Shown here: positions 27,069 to 36,209 of the stretch, one piece after another
Layout of the letters: every line of letters starts with the position of its first letter
How positions within the stretch are numbered: position 1 is the first letter of the stretch
Source: Alphaproteobacteria bacterium HGW-Alphaproteobacteria-4
GTDB taxonomy: Bacteria; Pseudomonadota; Alphaproteobacteria; Rhodobacterales; Rhodobacteraceae
Direction of reading: 5' to 3'
DNA length: 64,000 nt
Assembly: GCA_002842855.1 (NCBI GenBank)
Contig: PHEE01000002.1
Location: 124,001-188,000, forward strand
Position numbers and translations under genes: made by a program
The notes under the pieces: model-generated
Database searches by the model: none
The model's input: only the letters and a program-made list of their open reading frames with translations
Told to the model about the DNA's origin: nothing

Positions 27069-28576
27069 TGGCCCGCAAGACAATCCGCTCGATTCCGCAG
27101 GAACGCGCCTTCATGCCGGTGCAGGACGCCGAATTGCGCGCCCACAATTTCGACGAGGTGGCGTTGGGGTTCGATCTGCAAAACGCGCTGGTGGAATGCG
27201 AACGCTGCCTGGTCTGCCCGCAGCCCGCCTGCATCGAAGGCTGCCCGGTCAACATCGACATTCCGGGCTTCATTACCCGGATGATCAAGCACGATTACCG
27301 CGCCGCCTATGATCTGCTGACCGACAGCACCCTGCTGCCCGCCGTCTGCGGCCGTGTCTGCCCGCAAGAAGACCAGTGCGAAGGCGTCTGCCCGGTCGGC
27401 GCGGGCGGCACGCTGGAACCGGTCGCCATCGGGCGGCTGGAACGCTGGCTGGGCGACAAAGCGATTGCCGAGGGCTGGCGCAAGGTCAGCCATATCGAGC
27501 GGCAGCCGTTTCGCGTGGGCATCGTAGGGTCCGGCCCGGCGGGCATGGCCTGCGCGGCCGACCTTGCCAAGGCGGGTTGCAAGGTCACCATCTTCGAAGC
27601 GCTGCACGAACCGGGCGGGGTGCTGCGCTACGGCATCCCCGAATTCCGCCTGCCCAATTCCGTCGTCGATGCCGAGATTGGCGCGATCGAGGCTCTGGGG
27701 GTGGAAATCAAGTGCAACACCCTTGTTGGCCGCCTGTTCACCATCGAGCAGATGCTGGGCGAGATGGGCTATGACGCGGTGTTCATCGGCACCGGCGCGG
27801 GCAGCCCCCGCTTCATGGACCTGCCAGGTGAAGGGCTGAACGGCGTGCTTTCGGCCAACGAATTGCTGACCCGCTGCAACCTGATGCGGGCCGGCCAGTT
27901 CCCCGCTTATGACACCCCTCTGGGCCTTGGCAAACGGGTCGCGGTGATCGGCGCGGGCAATACCGCGATGGACGCGATGCGGGTTTCGCTGCGGCTTGGC
28001 GCCGACGAGGTGCATTGCATCTATCGGCGCACCGAAACCGAATGCCCGGCGCGCAAGGAAGAGCTGCACCACGCCGAGGAAGAAGGCATCACCTTCAACT
28101 GGCTGACCAACCCGGTCGAAATACTGGGCGACGAGGCGGGCAACGTGCGCGCCCTGCGCTGCGTGCGCATGGAACTGGGCGAGCCCGATGCCAGCGGGCG
28201 GCGCAGTCCGGTGGTGATACCGGGGTCCGAGTTCGATTTCGAGGCCGATACCGTGGTCTACGCCATCGGCACCTCGCCAAACCCGATCCTCGGGCAAACC
28301 TCGAAGCTCAAGCTTGACAAGCGCGGCTATATCCAATGCGACGAGGCGCTCGCAACCTCGCTGGCCGGGGTCTATGCGGGCGGCGACATCGTTACCGGCG
28401 CCGCCACCGTGATTCTGGCAATGGGCGCCGGGCGCAAGGCAGCGGCAAGCATCAAAGACTACCTCGGCATCCGCGATTCGGGCCGTGTCTACGCGCCAGA
28501 ACCGGCGGGGCTGGAAGGCAGCCTGTTCGGCATCGATCTGGCGGAACGCAATTTCACGCATGTGCGGCTGATCTAG
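27068..28576 (+). CDS. GltD/NfnB-like NAD(P)H-dependent FAD oxidoreductase
   Basis: A 502-residue FAD/NADPH protein homologous to the glutamate-synthase small subunit and NfnB. N-terminal Cys clusters (CERCLVCPQPACIEGC, CGRVCPQEDQCEGVC) ligate [4Fe-4S] centres. The FAD dinucleotide fold is VGIVGSGPAGMACAADLAK, the NADPH fold is VAVIGAGNTAMDAM, and the C-terminal FAD motif is GVYAGGDIVTGAATVILAMGAGRKAA. No glutamate synthase large subunit is nearby, so it is not part of GOGAT here. Fused-operon order with the NfnA-like subunit argues for a transhydrogenase or ferredoxin:NAD(P)H oxidoreductase, possibly electron-bifurcating. That function is inferred from family and neighbours. Confidence 0.88.
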   Translation: MARKTIRSIPQERAFMPVQDAELRAHNFDEVALGFDLQNALVECERCLVCPQPACIEGCPVNIDIPGFITRMIKHDYRAAYDLLTDSTLLPAVCGRVCPQEDQCEGVCPVGAGGTLEPVAIGRLERWLGDKAIAEGWRKVSHIERQPFRVGIVGSGPAGMACAADLAKAGCKVTIFEALHEPGGVLRYGIPEFRLPNSVVDAEIGAIEALGVEIKCNTLVGRLFTIEQMLGEMGYDAVFIGTGAGSPRFMDLPGEGLNGVLSANELLTRCNLMRAGQFPAYDTPLGLGKRVAVIGAGNTAMDAMRVSLRLGADEVHCIYRRTETECPARKEELHHAEEEGITFNWLTNPVEILGDEAGNVRALRCVRMELGEPDASGRRSPVVIPGSEFDFEADTVVYAIGTSPNPILGQTSKLKLDKRGYIQCDEALATSLAGVYAGGDIVTGAATVILAMGAGRKAAASIKDYLGIRDSGRVYAPEPAGLEGSLFGIDLAERNFTHVRLI

Positions 28577-28591
28577 GGAGGCGGTCAAACC

Positions 28592-30493
28592 ATGGGCAAC
28601 ACAGCCGGACAGGCAATCATCGAACCGCAACCGCGCGCGCCACAACCGCGCCCGGCGGTGGTTCTGAAAGAACATATCATCGAGATCATCTCGGATTCCG
28701 GCGAAGGTGCACAGCGCTGCGGCCAGAGCTTTGGCGCCATCGCGGCGCGCTCGGGCAACGGTATCTGGACGGTCGAAATCATCCCCGCCGAAATTCAACC
28801 GCCCCACCGCTCGGTCGCGGGCGCCAGCGGCAACCGCATCAGGCTTGCCTCAGGGCCGGTCAGCAACGGCGGCAACGAGGCCGATCTGGTGGTGGCCTTC
28901 AACGAACAGGTGCTGCTCAGCCGCCTCAACGCGGGCGAGATAAAACCCGGCGGCATCATCTTGATGGAAAGCAAATGGCGCACCGACCGCAACGCGGGCA
29001 TCGCCGCCTCTTACGCGCGGGTGGTAGACGACATCCGCGCCCGCGGCTTTCGCGTCTATGAAGTGCCAATGGAGGTCGAGTGCCTGAAGCTGGTGCCCGA
29101 TGCCCGCAAGGGCAAGAACATGTTCGTGCTGGGTATGCTCTGCGGCATCTACAGCCTCGATGAGGGGTTGGCGCAAGCGCAGGTGGCACGGATCTTCGGC
29201 AAGAAAGACCAGAAGATCATCGACGCCAATATCGAGCTGCTGAATGCCGGGCGCGCCTGGGCCGAGGCCAACCTCGATCTGCACTTTTCGGTGCCCGCAA
29301 AACGTTCGACCCAGACCCAGGTGGTGATGAACGGGAACGCGGCGCTGGCCCTGGGCGTGGTCGCTTCAGGCATGGAAGTCTGCGCCATGTATCCGATCAC
29401 GCCGGCCACCTCGACCTCGCATTACCTGAGCAGCATTTTCGAGAAGGTCGGCTGCGTTGTGCATCAGGCCGAGGATGAAATCGCTGCCTGTGCCTTCGCT
29501 ATTGGCGCCAGCTACGCGGGCAAATGCGCGGTCACGGTCACCTCCGGCCCAGGCCTGTCGCTCAAGCAGGAAGCGCTGGGGTTGGCGGTGATGGCCGAAA
29601 TTCCGCTTGTGCTGATCGACGTGCAGCGCGGCGGCCCATCAACCGGGCTGCCGACCAAGGTGGAGCAGGGCGATCTGATGGCAGCGATCTTTGGCGGCCA
29701 CGGCGACGCGCCCAAGGTGGTGATGGCGGTTTCGACCATCGAAGACTGCTTTTATTCGGTAATCACCGCGCGCAAGATCGCCGAGACCTTCAACATGGTC
29801 GTCATGATCCTGTCGGACGCCAGCCTTGCCACCGCGCAGCAACCCTTTGCCCGGCCGACGTTTTCGGAGGACTGGCTGGCACCGCCGGTGAACCAGAGCG
29901 CGGTGCCGCTTGATGCCAAACCCTATGACTGGGACCCGCGCACCGGCATTGCCACCCGGTTCATCCCCGGCCAGCCGAACGGCATGCACTGCCTGACCGG
30001 GCTTGCGCATGACCGTGGCAGCCATGTCGCCTACGACCCCGAGATCAACGAAGAGGGCCTTCTGAACCGCTCGCGCAAGCTGGCGGCGCTGCAAACCACG
30101 CTGCGGCTGCCGCCGCTTTGCGGTGGCGACAGTGGCGAAATGCTGCTTCTGGGTTGGGGCGGCACCCTGGGTGCAATCGAAGAGGCGGTCGGCATTCTGC
30201 GCGCCGAGGGGCTGGCGGTTTCGTCGCTGCACCTGAAGTTTCTGCAACCGATGGCCTCGGGCATCGGCGAGGTGATGAAGCGCTTCACGCATGTGATGAG
30301 CATCGAAAACAACTGGAACGACCCGCTTTCAGACCCGCTCATCACCCCCGAAAACCGCCGTTATTCGCACCTCGCGCTGTTGTTGCGTTCGCGTTACCTC
30401 GTTGACATCGACTGCTGGGGCAACGCGCGCGGACAACCGCTGAAACCCGCCGCCATCGTCGCCGCGGTGCGCGCGAAACTTGGAAAGGAATGA
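28592..30493 (+). CDS. korA: 2-oxoacid:ferredoxin oxidoreductase, fused gamma-alpha subunit
   Basis: A 633-residue subunit of a CoA-dependent 2-oxoacid:ferredoxin oxidoreductase. The gamma domain (about residues 25-215) opens with EIISDSGEGAQRCGQSFGAI. The alpha domain (about 240-600) carries NGNAALALGVVASGMEVCAMYP, YPITPATSTSH and the helix EDEIAACAFAIGASYAG, then SGPGLSLKQEALGLAVMAEIP and RGGPSTGLPTKVEQGDL. A gggagg ribosome-binding site precedes the ATG. It pairs with the beta subunit 4 bp downstream. The substrate among pyruvate, 2-oxoglutarate and branched-chain or aryl 2-oxoacids is not decided by sequence. Confidence 0.93.
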   Translation: MGNTAGQAIIEPQPRAPQPRPAVVLKEHIIEIISDSGEGAQRCGQSFGAIAARSGNGIWTVEIIPAEIQPPHRSVAGASGNRIRLASGPVSNGGNEADLVVAFNEQVLLSRLNAGEIKPGGIILMESKWRTDRNAGIAASYARVVDDIRARGFRVYEVPMEVECLKLVPDARKGKNMFVLGMLCGIYSLDEGLAQAQVARIFGKKDQKIIDANIELLNAGRAWAEANLDLHFSVPAKRSTQTQVVMNGNAALALGVVASGMEVCAMYPITPATSTSHYLSSIFEKVGCVVHQAEDEIAACAFAIGASYAGKCAVTVTSGPGLSLKQEALGLAVMAEIPLVLIDVQRGGPSTGLPTKVEQGDLMAAIFGGHGDAPKVVMAVSTIEDCFYSVITARKIAETFNMVVMILSDASLATAQQPFARPTFSEDWLAPPVNQSAVPLDAKPYDWDPRTGIATRFIPGQPNGMHCLTGLAHDRGSHVAYDPEINEEGLLNRSRKLAALQTTLRLPPLCGGDSGEMLLLGWGGTLGAIEEAVGILRAEGLAVSSLHLKFLQPMASGIGEVMKRFTHVMSIENNWNDPLSDPLITPENRRYSHLALLLRSRYLVDIDCWGNARGQPLKPAAIVAAVRAKLGKE

Positions 30494-30497
30494 TCCG

Positions 30498-31487
30498 ATG
30501 ACCGAGAACCTTTCCCAATGCATGATGCGCATGGTCGAAACCGATTATGTGCTGTCGGATTATCAAAGCGACATCGCGCCGCGCTGGTGCGTGGGCTGCG
30601 GCGATACCGCCATTCTGACCGCCATGCAGCGGCTCTGCCGTGATGAGCAACTGGCACCCGAAAAGACCGTCTGCGTGTCGGGTATCGGCTGCTCCAGTCG
30701 GCTGCCGCATTACATGAACGCCTACGGCTTTCACGGCATCCACGGCCGCGCCCTGCCGATTGCCGAGGGGGTCAAGATCCGCCGCCCCGATCTGAACGTG
30801 TTCGTCACCACGGGCGATGGCGATTGTTGCAGCATCGGCGCCGCGCACTGGATTCACGCAATCCGCTACAACATGAACATGACGGTGCTGTTGCACGACA
30901 ACCAGATTTACGGGCTGACAAAAAAGCAGGCCTCGCCGACCTCGCCGATCGGCCAGAAAAGCAACACCACGCCGTTCGGTTCGGTGCTCTTGCCGCTCAA
31001 TCCGCTCACGGTCACGCTTGGCGTCGCCAACGTGTCGTTCGTGGCGCAAGCGGTCGACTGGATTCCCGATCTGCTCTACGACATCCTGAAAAAGGCCTAC
31101 CACCACCGCGGCCTTTCCTTTGTGCGCATTCTGCAGCGCTGCCCCGAGTTCATGGACCACCGCTTTGATGATTTTGTGCGCGACCCATCGAAGATGCGCA
31201 TCCTGACGCATGGCAACGGCCTGCGGTTAAGCCCCGAGGTTTCGCGCGTCTACAAGAATCAGGAAACCCACGATCCGCTCGATATGGGCCGCGCGCTGGC
31301 GATTGCGGCGATTGCCGACGAGATTCCGGTGGGTATTCTTTACAACGACCCCTCGGTGCCCTGTTATGATGACCTGCGCGCAGGCGAGCGGCCCTCGACC
31401 CCGGCGCTGGTCGAAACCGTGCTGCGCGAAGAGTTCGACAAGGTCACAATCTGGCCAGATGACGCCGAACCGGTGGCAGCGGAGTAA
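30498..31487 (+). CDS. korB: 2-oxoacid:ferredoxin oxidoreductase, TPP-binding beta subunit
   Basis: A 329-residue beta chain binding thiamine diphosphate. An N-terminal Cys motif (RWCVGCGDTAIL) and GIGCSSRLPHYMNAYGFHGIHGRALP are followed by the TPP/Mg motif TTGDGDCCSIG and NQIYGLTKKQASPTSP. These are standard for the Kor/Por beta family. The start is the ATG at 30498 (TENLSQC) with a gaaagga ribosome-binding site. It forms the catalytic core with the fused gamma-alpha subunit just upstream. The iron-sulfur (delta-type) component may be supplied by the next gene. Confidence 0.94.
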   Translation: MTENLSQCMMRMVETDYVLSDYQSDIAPRWCVGCGDTAILTAMQRLCRDEQLAPEKTVCVSGIGCSSRLPHYMNAYGFHGIHGRALPIAEGVKIRRPDLNVFVTTGDGDCCSIGAAHWIHAIRYNMNMTVLLHDNQIYGLTKKQASPTSPIGQKSNTTPFGSVLLPLNPLTVTLGVANVSFVAQAVDWIPDLLYDILKKAYHHRGLSFVRILQRCPEFMDHRFDDFVRDPSKMRILTHGNGLRLSPEVSRVYKNQETHDPLDMGRALAIAAIADEIPVGILYNDPSVPCYDDLRAGERPSTPALVETVLREEFDKVTIWPDDAEPVAAE

Positions 31488-31491
31488 GCCC

Positions 31492-33747
31492 ATGCAACAC
31501 GCAAAAATGCCCGCCGCCACGCCCAAACACGCCCCAGTTGCGGCACTGCGCCCCGCGCTGTTTGCCCGCTACGGAGCGCTTGAAGACCTGCGCTACGATT
31601 ACCCGCTGGTGCTGTTGGAAGATGCGAGGGGCGGCGGCGTATTCCGCCCGCTGATCCGCCTCATCGACGAAACGCTAAGCGCCGCCACCGCACCCGGCCC
31701 GCAAAGCGAAGCACAACGTCAGCAGGTGCTGCGGCTTGAGGCCAGCATACGCCGCCGGGTGGCGGCTGGTGAAAGCGGGCGGCTTTCTGACCTCTGGCGC
31801 ACGTCTGCCGCGGCACTACTGGCTGCGCATGGCGAAGCGCCGTTCGGCCCGATGGACACCAACCTTGACCGCGCCCGCGAAAGGCTGCGGGGCGATGGCG
31901 CGGTGGTCGGCTGCGACGCGGCCACACCCAAAGCCGTGCTGACCCATGTCTGGCGCGCCGTGCATGCCGACAAGGCGCTGGCGTTTCGCAAAAAGGTCGA
32001 TGGGCTGATCTTGCGACTTTCCGACATCCTCAAGGCCGATTTCATGAAATCGGACGAGGCGCACGGCCCCGAGGCGCTGAAGGCCGCCGTCGGCAATGCC
32101 GATGGTGCCGCGATCGACTTTGGCGCGCTGTCGGACATTCTGGCCCGCGCCCGCCCGGTAGACCGCCTGCCCGAAGACCGGGTGCAGCGCATCGGCTGGG
32201 CGCTTTCGGTGCTGAGCGGCCAGCGCTTTTATGGCCCGGTCCGTGGCTCCGAGCTTTTGCCCGGCCAGCCCGAGCCGCACCGCTACGTGTTCGAAAGCTG
32301 CGCCGAGGCGCTCGATGCCTACCGCAGGCGGTTGCCCGAGGTGGTCGAATTCGTGCGTGCGCTGACCACCGCCGAGCTGGAGGCCGATGGCAAATACCGC
32401 CCCGCACAGCACGACCCGGTGCTGGCGGCATTCGACGAAAGCGATCTGACCACCGATCAGATCACGCTGCTGCCGGCCGCGCTGGTGCTGCTGCGCGATG
32501 GCGACGATGACACCTCCGAAACCGTGCGTGCCTTCGAGGCGCTGGCCTCAAGCCTGCCGATCAAGGTGCTGATCCAGACCGACGACATTCTGGGCGCCAC
32601 CTCGCCCGAGCCTTCGCGGCAGGCGTTTGGCGGTGGCTCGGCGCGGCTGGCGGCGATGGCGATGGGCACCAATACCGCCTTTGCGCTGCAAGCCAGTTCC
32701 GCGCATCTTTACCGCATGCGCGACGCGCTGGTGCGCGGCATGCGCTACGATGGGCCGGCGCTCTTTTGCATCTATTCGGGTGCCACCCCCACGGTCGAGG
32801 GCGTTGCCCCCTACCTGCTCGCGGCCGCCGCGACCGAATCGCGTGCCTTCCCGACCTTTTGTTACGACCCGTCGGCTGGCCCCGACTGGGCGCGGCGATT
32901 CGATCTTTCGACCAACCCGGCATTGGAGGCTGATTGGCCGACCTACACGCTTGACTACGAAGACGGCGACGGCCAGCGCCACAGCACGCAAACCGCCTTC
33001 AGCTACATTGATTTTGCCATGTGCGATGCGCGCTATGCCCGCTATTGCCAGCCAATCGCGAAAAGCGACTGGTCCGACAAGATGCTGCCTGCCGCCGACT
33101 GGCTAAAGCTGAGCCCGGCCGAGGCGGCGGCGCGGGTGCCCTATGTGCTGGGTATTGACGCCGACAACCGCCTTGGGCGCTGCGGCGTGGCCGAAAAGGT
33201 GGCCGAGGCGGCAACGCGGTTCCTTGACGCCTGGCGGCGCTTGCAGGAACGCGCAGGCATTCGCAATTCACACGCCGAGCGGCTTTTGGCCGCCGAGCGG
33301 GTGAAGTTCGAGGCCAGGTTGGCCGAAGCCGTGGCCAAAGCCACAGCCGCGGCGCCAGTCGCGGCCCCAGCCCCGGCCCCAGCCCCAGCCCCGGCTGCGG
33401 CTGCGGCTGCCGCGCCCCCCGCCCCTGCCGCGCCCGTTACCGCAGCACCTGCCGCCGCAAAGCCCGCCGAGGCCGAGGCCTCCGCCGCTGCGCCACCGAG
33501 CGACCTGCCCTGGATCGAAACCGCGCGCTGCACCACCTGCAACGAATGCACGCAGATCAACGCTGCGCTTTTTGCCTATAACGACAACATGCAGGCCTAT
33601 GTCTTGAACCCCGATGGCGGCAGCTTCCGCCAACTGGTCGAGGCAGCCGAGAGTTGTCAGGTCTCGATCATCCACCCCGGCAAACCGCGAAACCCCGACG
33701 AGCCCGACCTGCCCGCCTTGATCGAGCGCGCTGCGGCCTTCGCCTGA
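31492..33747 (+). CDS. PFOR domain-VI-like protein fused to a C-terminal ferredoxin domain
   Basis: A 751-residue protein starting 4 bp after korB. Residues about 1-330 are helical without a recognised family. Residues about 350-540 resemble the C-terminal TPP domain of single-chain pyruvate:ferredoxin oxidoreductase in order and spacing. KVLIQTDDILGATSPEPS stands where PFOR has its MDTEVYSNTGGQ motif, and ARLAAMAMGTNTAFALQ, YDGPALFCIYSGATP and FPTFCYDPS match later landmarks. The key TPP residues are not kept, so cofactor binding is doubtful. An Ala/Pro hinge (about 615-660) leads to a [4Fe-4S] ferredoxin-like end (CTTCNEC ... ESCQVSIIHPG). It may serve as an electron-transfer or scaffolding subunit for the KorAB pair; this is inference. 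Confidence 0.7.
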   Translation: MQHAKMPAATPKHAPVAALRPALFARYGALEDLRYDYPLVLLEDARGGGVFRPLIRLIDETLSAATAPGPQSEAQRQQVLRLEASIRRRVAAGESGRLSDLWRTSAAALLAAHGEAPFGPMDTNLDRARERLRGDGAVVGCDAATPKAVLTHVWRAVHADKALAFRKKVDGLILRLSDILKADFMKSDEAHGPEALKAAVGNADGAAIDFGALSDILARARPVDRLPEDRVQRIGWALSVLSGQRFYGPVRGSELLPGQPEPHRYVFESCAEALDAYRRRLPEVVEFVRALTTAELEADGKYRPAQHDPVLAAFDESDLTTDQITLLPAALVLLRDGDDDTSETVRAFEALASSLPIKVLIQTDDILGATSPEPSRQAFGGGSARLAAMAMGTNTAFALQASSAHLYRMRDALVRGMRYDGPALFCIYSGATPTVEGVAPYLLAAAATESRAFPTFCYDPSAGPDWARRFDLSTNPALEADWPTYTLDYEDGDGQRHSTQTAFSYIDFAMCDARYARYCQPIAKSDWSDKMLPAADWLKLSPAEAAARVPYVLGIDADNRLGRCGVAEKVAEAATRFLDAWRRLQERAGIRNSHAERLLAAERVKFEARLAEAVAKATAAAPVAAPAPAPAPAPAAAAAAAPPAPAAPVTAAPAAAKPAEAEASAAAPPSDLPWIETARCTTCNECTQINAALFAYNDNMQAYVLNPDGGSFRQLVEAAESCQVSIIHPGKPRNPDEPDLPALIERAAAFA

Positions 33748-33823
33748 AGCTGCGGTCTTTCGTTTTATCCGCGTTGGCGCTAGCATGCGCCGACGCGATG
33801 CGTTGCTGCACGGAGGGGGCCAC

Positions 33824-35356
33824 ATGCTCGACGGATTTCAAAAACTGCGCGGCATCGTCAATGACCCGGCGCTGAGTGCTGCGCAAAAGGCACATGCGTT
33901 GGCGGTGCAAGCCGAAAACCTGCTGCCCTACCCCGCGCTTGACCCCGAAACGCGCGAGGCGCTGGATGCCCGCATCATATGCGACATGTATGAGGGCGCC
34001 GCCCCCTACCGCCCGCGCTATGTGCTGGCCGATTTTTCGGTGGTGCTGAAAAAGGGGTCGTGCTGGCTGGAACTGCCGCCGCCCGAAACGCTCGATGAAG
34101 CGCTCAACACCCTGATGATTGCCTACCACCACGTGCCCTCGATCACCGGCATGCCGGTTTATATCGGCCAGCTTGATGCGCTGCTGATGCCCTTCTGCGA
34201 AGGCGTCAGCGACGAAGACCTTTACCGCAAGATCAAGCTCTTTTGGCGCTATATCGACAGGGTGCTGCCCGATGCCTTCCTGCACGCCAACATCGGCCCC
34301 ACCGACAACCCGGTGGCCCGCGCCATTTTGCGGGTCGATGCCGAGCTCAAGCAGATCGCGCCCAACCTGACGCTGCTATATGACCCGGCGGTCAGCAGCG
34401 AAGACCTGCTGGCCCATGCCGTGCGCAACATCACCGAATGTTCCAAGCCGCATATCGCCAACCACCCCATCCACGCCGCAACCTTCGATGCGGCGGGCTA
34501 CGGCATCGTCTCGTGCTACAACGCCCTGCCCCTGCGCGGCGGCGCCTCGACACTGACCCGGGTGAACCTGCGCGAGGTGGCGCTGCGGGCGCGTGGGGTT
34601 GACGATTTCCTTGCCGATCTCTTGCCCCGATACGTTGAGCTTTGCGCCCGCCTGATGCAGGCGCGCATCGACTACCTTTTCGATGAATCCGGGTTCTTCC
34701 AGAGTTTTCTGGTCGAAGAAGGCTGGATCGACCGCGATCGCTTTACCGCCATGTTCGGCGTCTTCGGCATGGCCGAGGCGGTGAACGCGCTGCAAGACAA
34801 GGCGGGGCTGCCCGGCCGCTATGGCCACGATGCGGGTGCCAACGCGCTTGGCCTGCGCATCACGCAAGCCCTTGCCGACATGGTCGAAGCGCGCCCCATG
34901 CGCAATGTCTGGCGTGGCCGCGCCATGCTGCACGCGCAGGCGGGTCTTAGCACCGACGCCGACGCCACCCCCGGCATCCGCATTGCCTATGGCACCGAGC
35001 CCGACCCGGTTACGCATGTGCAGGCGCTGGCGCCGCAGCACCGCTACTATGCCAGCGGCGTCAGCGAGATCCTGACGCTCGATGAAACCGTCAAGGCCAA
35101 CCCCGAGGCGGTGCTGCAACTGTGCAAGGGCGCCTTTGCCGCCGGTTTTCGCGAATTCACCGCCAATGTCGCCAGCAACGATCTGGTGCGGGTGACGGGT
35201 TACATGATCCGCCTTTCCGATGTGGCGCGGCACGATGCGGGCGATGGGTCACGCACCAACACCACGGCACTTGGTGCCGAGGCGGCCAAACTCACCGGCA
35301 TTCTGGCGCGCAAGCCGCGCGTCGTCGGGCAGGAACTTGATGCGGGCCAGCGTTAG
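33824..35356 (+). CDS. yjjI: Glycyl-radical enzyme, YjjI family
   Basis: A 510-residue glycyl-radical enzyme closely resembling E. coli YjjI, judged from remembered sequence. Shared segments include LDARIICDMYEG, LMIAYHHVPSITGMPVYIGQLDALL and DAFLHANIGPTDNPVARAIL. The predicted thiyl Cys is C231 in GIVSCYNALPL. The radical loop is NDLVRVTGYMIRLSD with the radical-bearing Gly 459. The natural substrate of YjjI is not established. A GGAGGG ribosome-binding site 9 bases upstream fixes the start at 33824, removing 13 spurious residues. The gene overlaps yjjW by 17 bp. Its position after a 2-oxoacid:ferredoxin oxidoreductase suggests anaerobic carbon metabolism. Confidence 0.92.
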   Translation: MLDGFQKLRGIVNDPALSAAQKAHALAVQAENLLPYPALDPETREALDARIICDMYEGAAPYRPRYVLADFSVVLKKGSCWLELPPPETLDEALNTLMIAYHHVPSITGMPVYIGQLDALLMPFCEGVSDEDLYRKIKLFWRYIDRVLPDAFLHANIGPTDNPVARAILRVDAELKQIAPNLTLLYDPAVSSEDLLAHAVRNITECSKPHIANHPIHAATFDAAGYGIVSCYNALPLRGGASTLTRVNLREVALRARGVDDFLADLLPRYVELCARLMQARIDYLFDESGFFQSFLVEEGWIDRDRFTAMFGVFGMAEAVNALQDKAGLPGRYGHDAGANALGLRITQALADMVEARPMRNVWRGRAMLHAQAGLSTDADATPGIRIAYGTEPDPVTHVQALAPQHRYYASGVSEILTLDETVKANPEAVLQLCKGAFAAGFREFTANVASNDLVRVTGYMIRLSDVARHDAGDGSRTNTTALGAEAAKLTGILARKPRVVGQELDAGQR

Positions 35357-36194
35357 CAAGGTTCTGCGCTGGTCGGCGGTCGATGGCCCCGGCAACCGGC
35401 TGGTGCTGTTCCTGCAAGGCTGCAATTTCGCCTGCCCCGGCTGCCACAACCCGCACACGATCGGCATCTGCAACGACTGCGGTGACTGCATTCCGGCCTG
35501 CCCGCAGGGCGCGCTCGGCCTAGCGGACGGCAAGATCGCCTTCAACCCGAACCTCTGCGACCAGTGCGACCTGTGCCTGCGCGCCTGCCCGATCTCCGCC
35601 AGCCCGATGACCGAAAGCCTTTCGGTGGCCGATGTGCTGGCGCAGCTGCGCGCCAACCGCCCGTTTCTGAACGGCATCACCATTTCGGGCGGCGAGGCGA
35701 CGGTGCAGGCGAAATTCGTCGAGGCGCTCTTTGCCGCTGTCGGGGCCGATCCGGCGCTGGCCGGGTTGACCCGTTTCATCGATTCAAATGGCCATCTCGG
35801 GCCATTGGGCTGGCAACGCCTGTTGCCGGTGACCGATGGGCTGATGCTCGACATCAAGGCGTTTGACCCGGCCACCCACGCCACCCTGACCGGGCGCGAT
35901 AACGCCAAAAGCCTTGCAAGCGCGCGCATCGCCCATGCGGCGGGCAAGCTATACGAGCTGCGCTTTCTGATGGTGCCGGGGTTCACCGACAGCGCCGCCG
36001 AGATCGACGCGCTCGCCACCTTCGCGCTCGGCCTCGGGCAGGTGCGCCTCAAACTCAACGCCTACCAGCACCACGGCGTGCAGGGCGCGGCGCGCAACTG
36101 GCCGAAAATGCCGCGCGCAGGGGTTGAAGCCGCCGCCGCAAGGCTGCGCGCGGCGGGGGTGAGCGAGGTTATCACCCCCGCGGTATGGCTTTGA
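35340..36194 (+). CDS. yjjW: Radical SAM activase for YjjI
   Basis: A 284-residue glycyl-radical-enzyme activase that uses S-adenosylmethionine to install the Gly radical on YjjI. The radical SAM cluster motif is CNFACPGCHNP (C-x3-C-x2-C), followed by an inserted two-cluster ferredoxin domain (CNDCGDCIPACPQ, CDQCDLCLRACP) and the SAM-contacting ISGGEATVQ. Later strands include GLMLDIKAFDPATH and YELRFLMVPGFTD. The ATG at 35340 lies inside the end of yjjI, so translation is coupled. The ferredoxin insert could take electrons from the same ferredoxin pool as the upstream genes. Confidence 0.92.
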   Translation: MRASVSKVLRWSAVDGPGNRLVLFLQGCNFACPGCHNPHTIGICNDCGDCIPACPQGALGLADGKIAFNPNLCDQCDLCLRACPISASPMTESLSVADVLAQLRANRPFLNGITISGGEATVQAKFVEALFAAVGADPALAGLTRFIDSNGHLGPLGWQRLLPVTDGLMLDIKAFDPATHATLTGRDNAKSLASARIAHAAGKLYELRFLMVPGFTDSAAEIDALATFALGLGQVRLKLNAYQHHGVQGAARNWPKMPRAGVEAAAARLRAAGVSEVITPAVWL

Positions 36195-36209
36195 CTTCGG
36201 CTGCGGCGG

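Noticed and set aside
27068-28576. Annotation as glutamate synthase small subunit (GltD)
   Set aside because: No GltB is nearby and the gene is coupled to an NfnA-like subunit and a ferredoxin oxidoreductase, so a ferredoxin/NAD(P)H role fits better.
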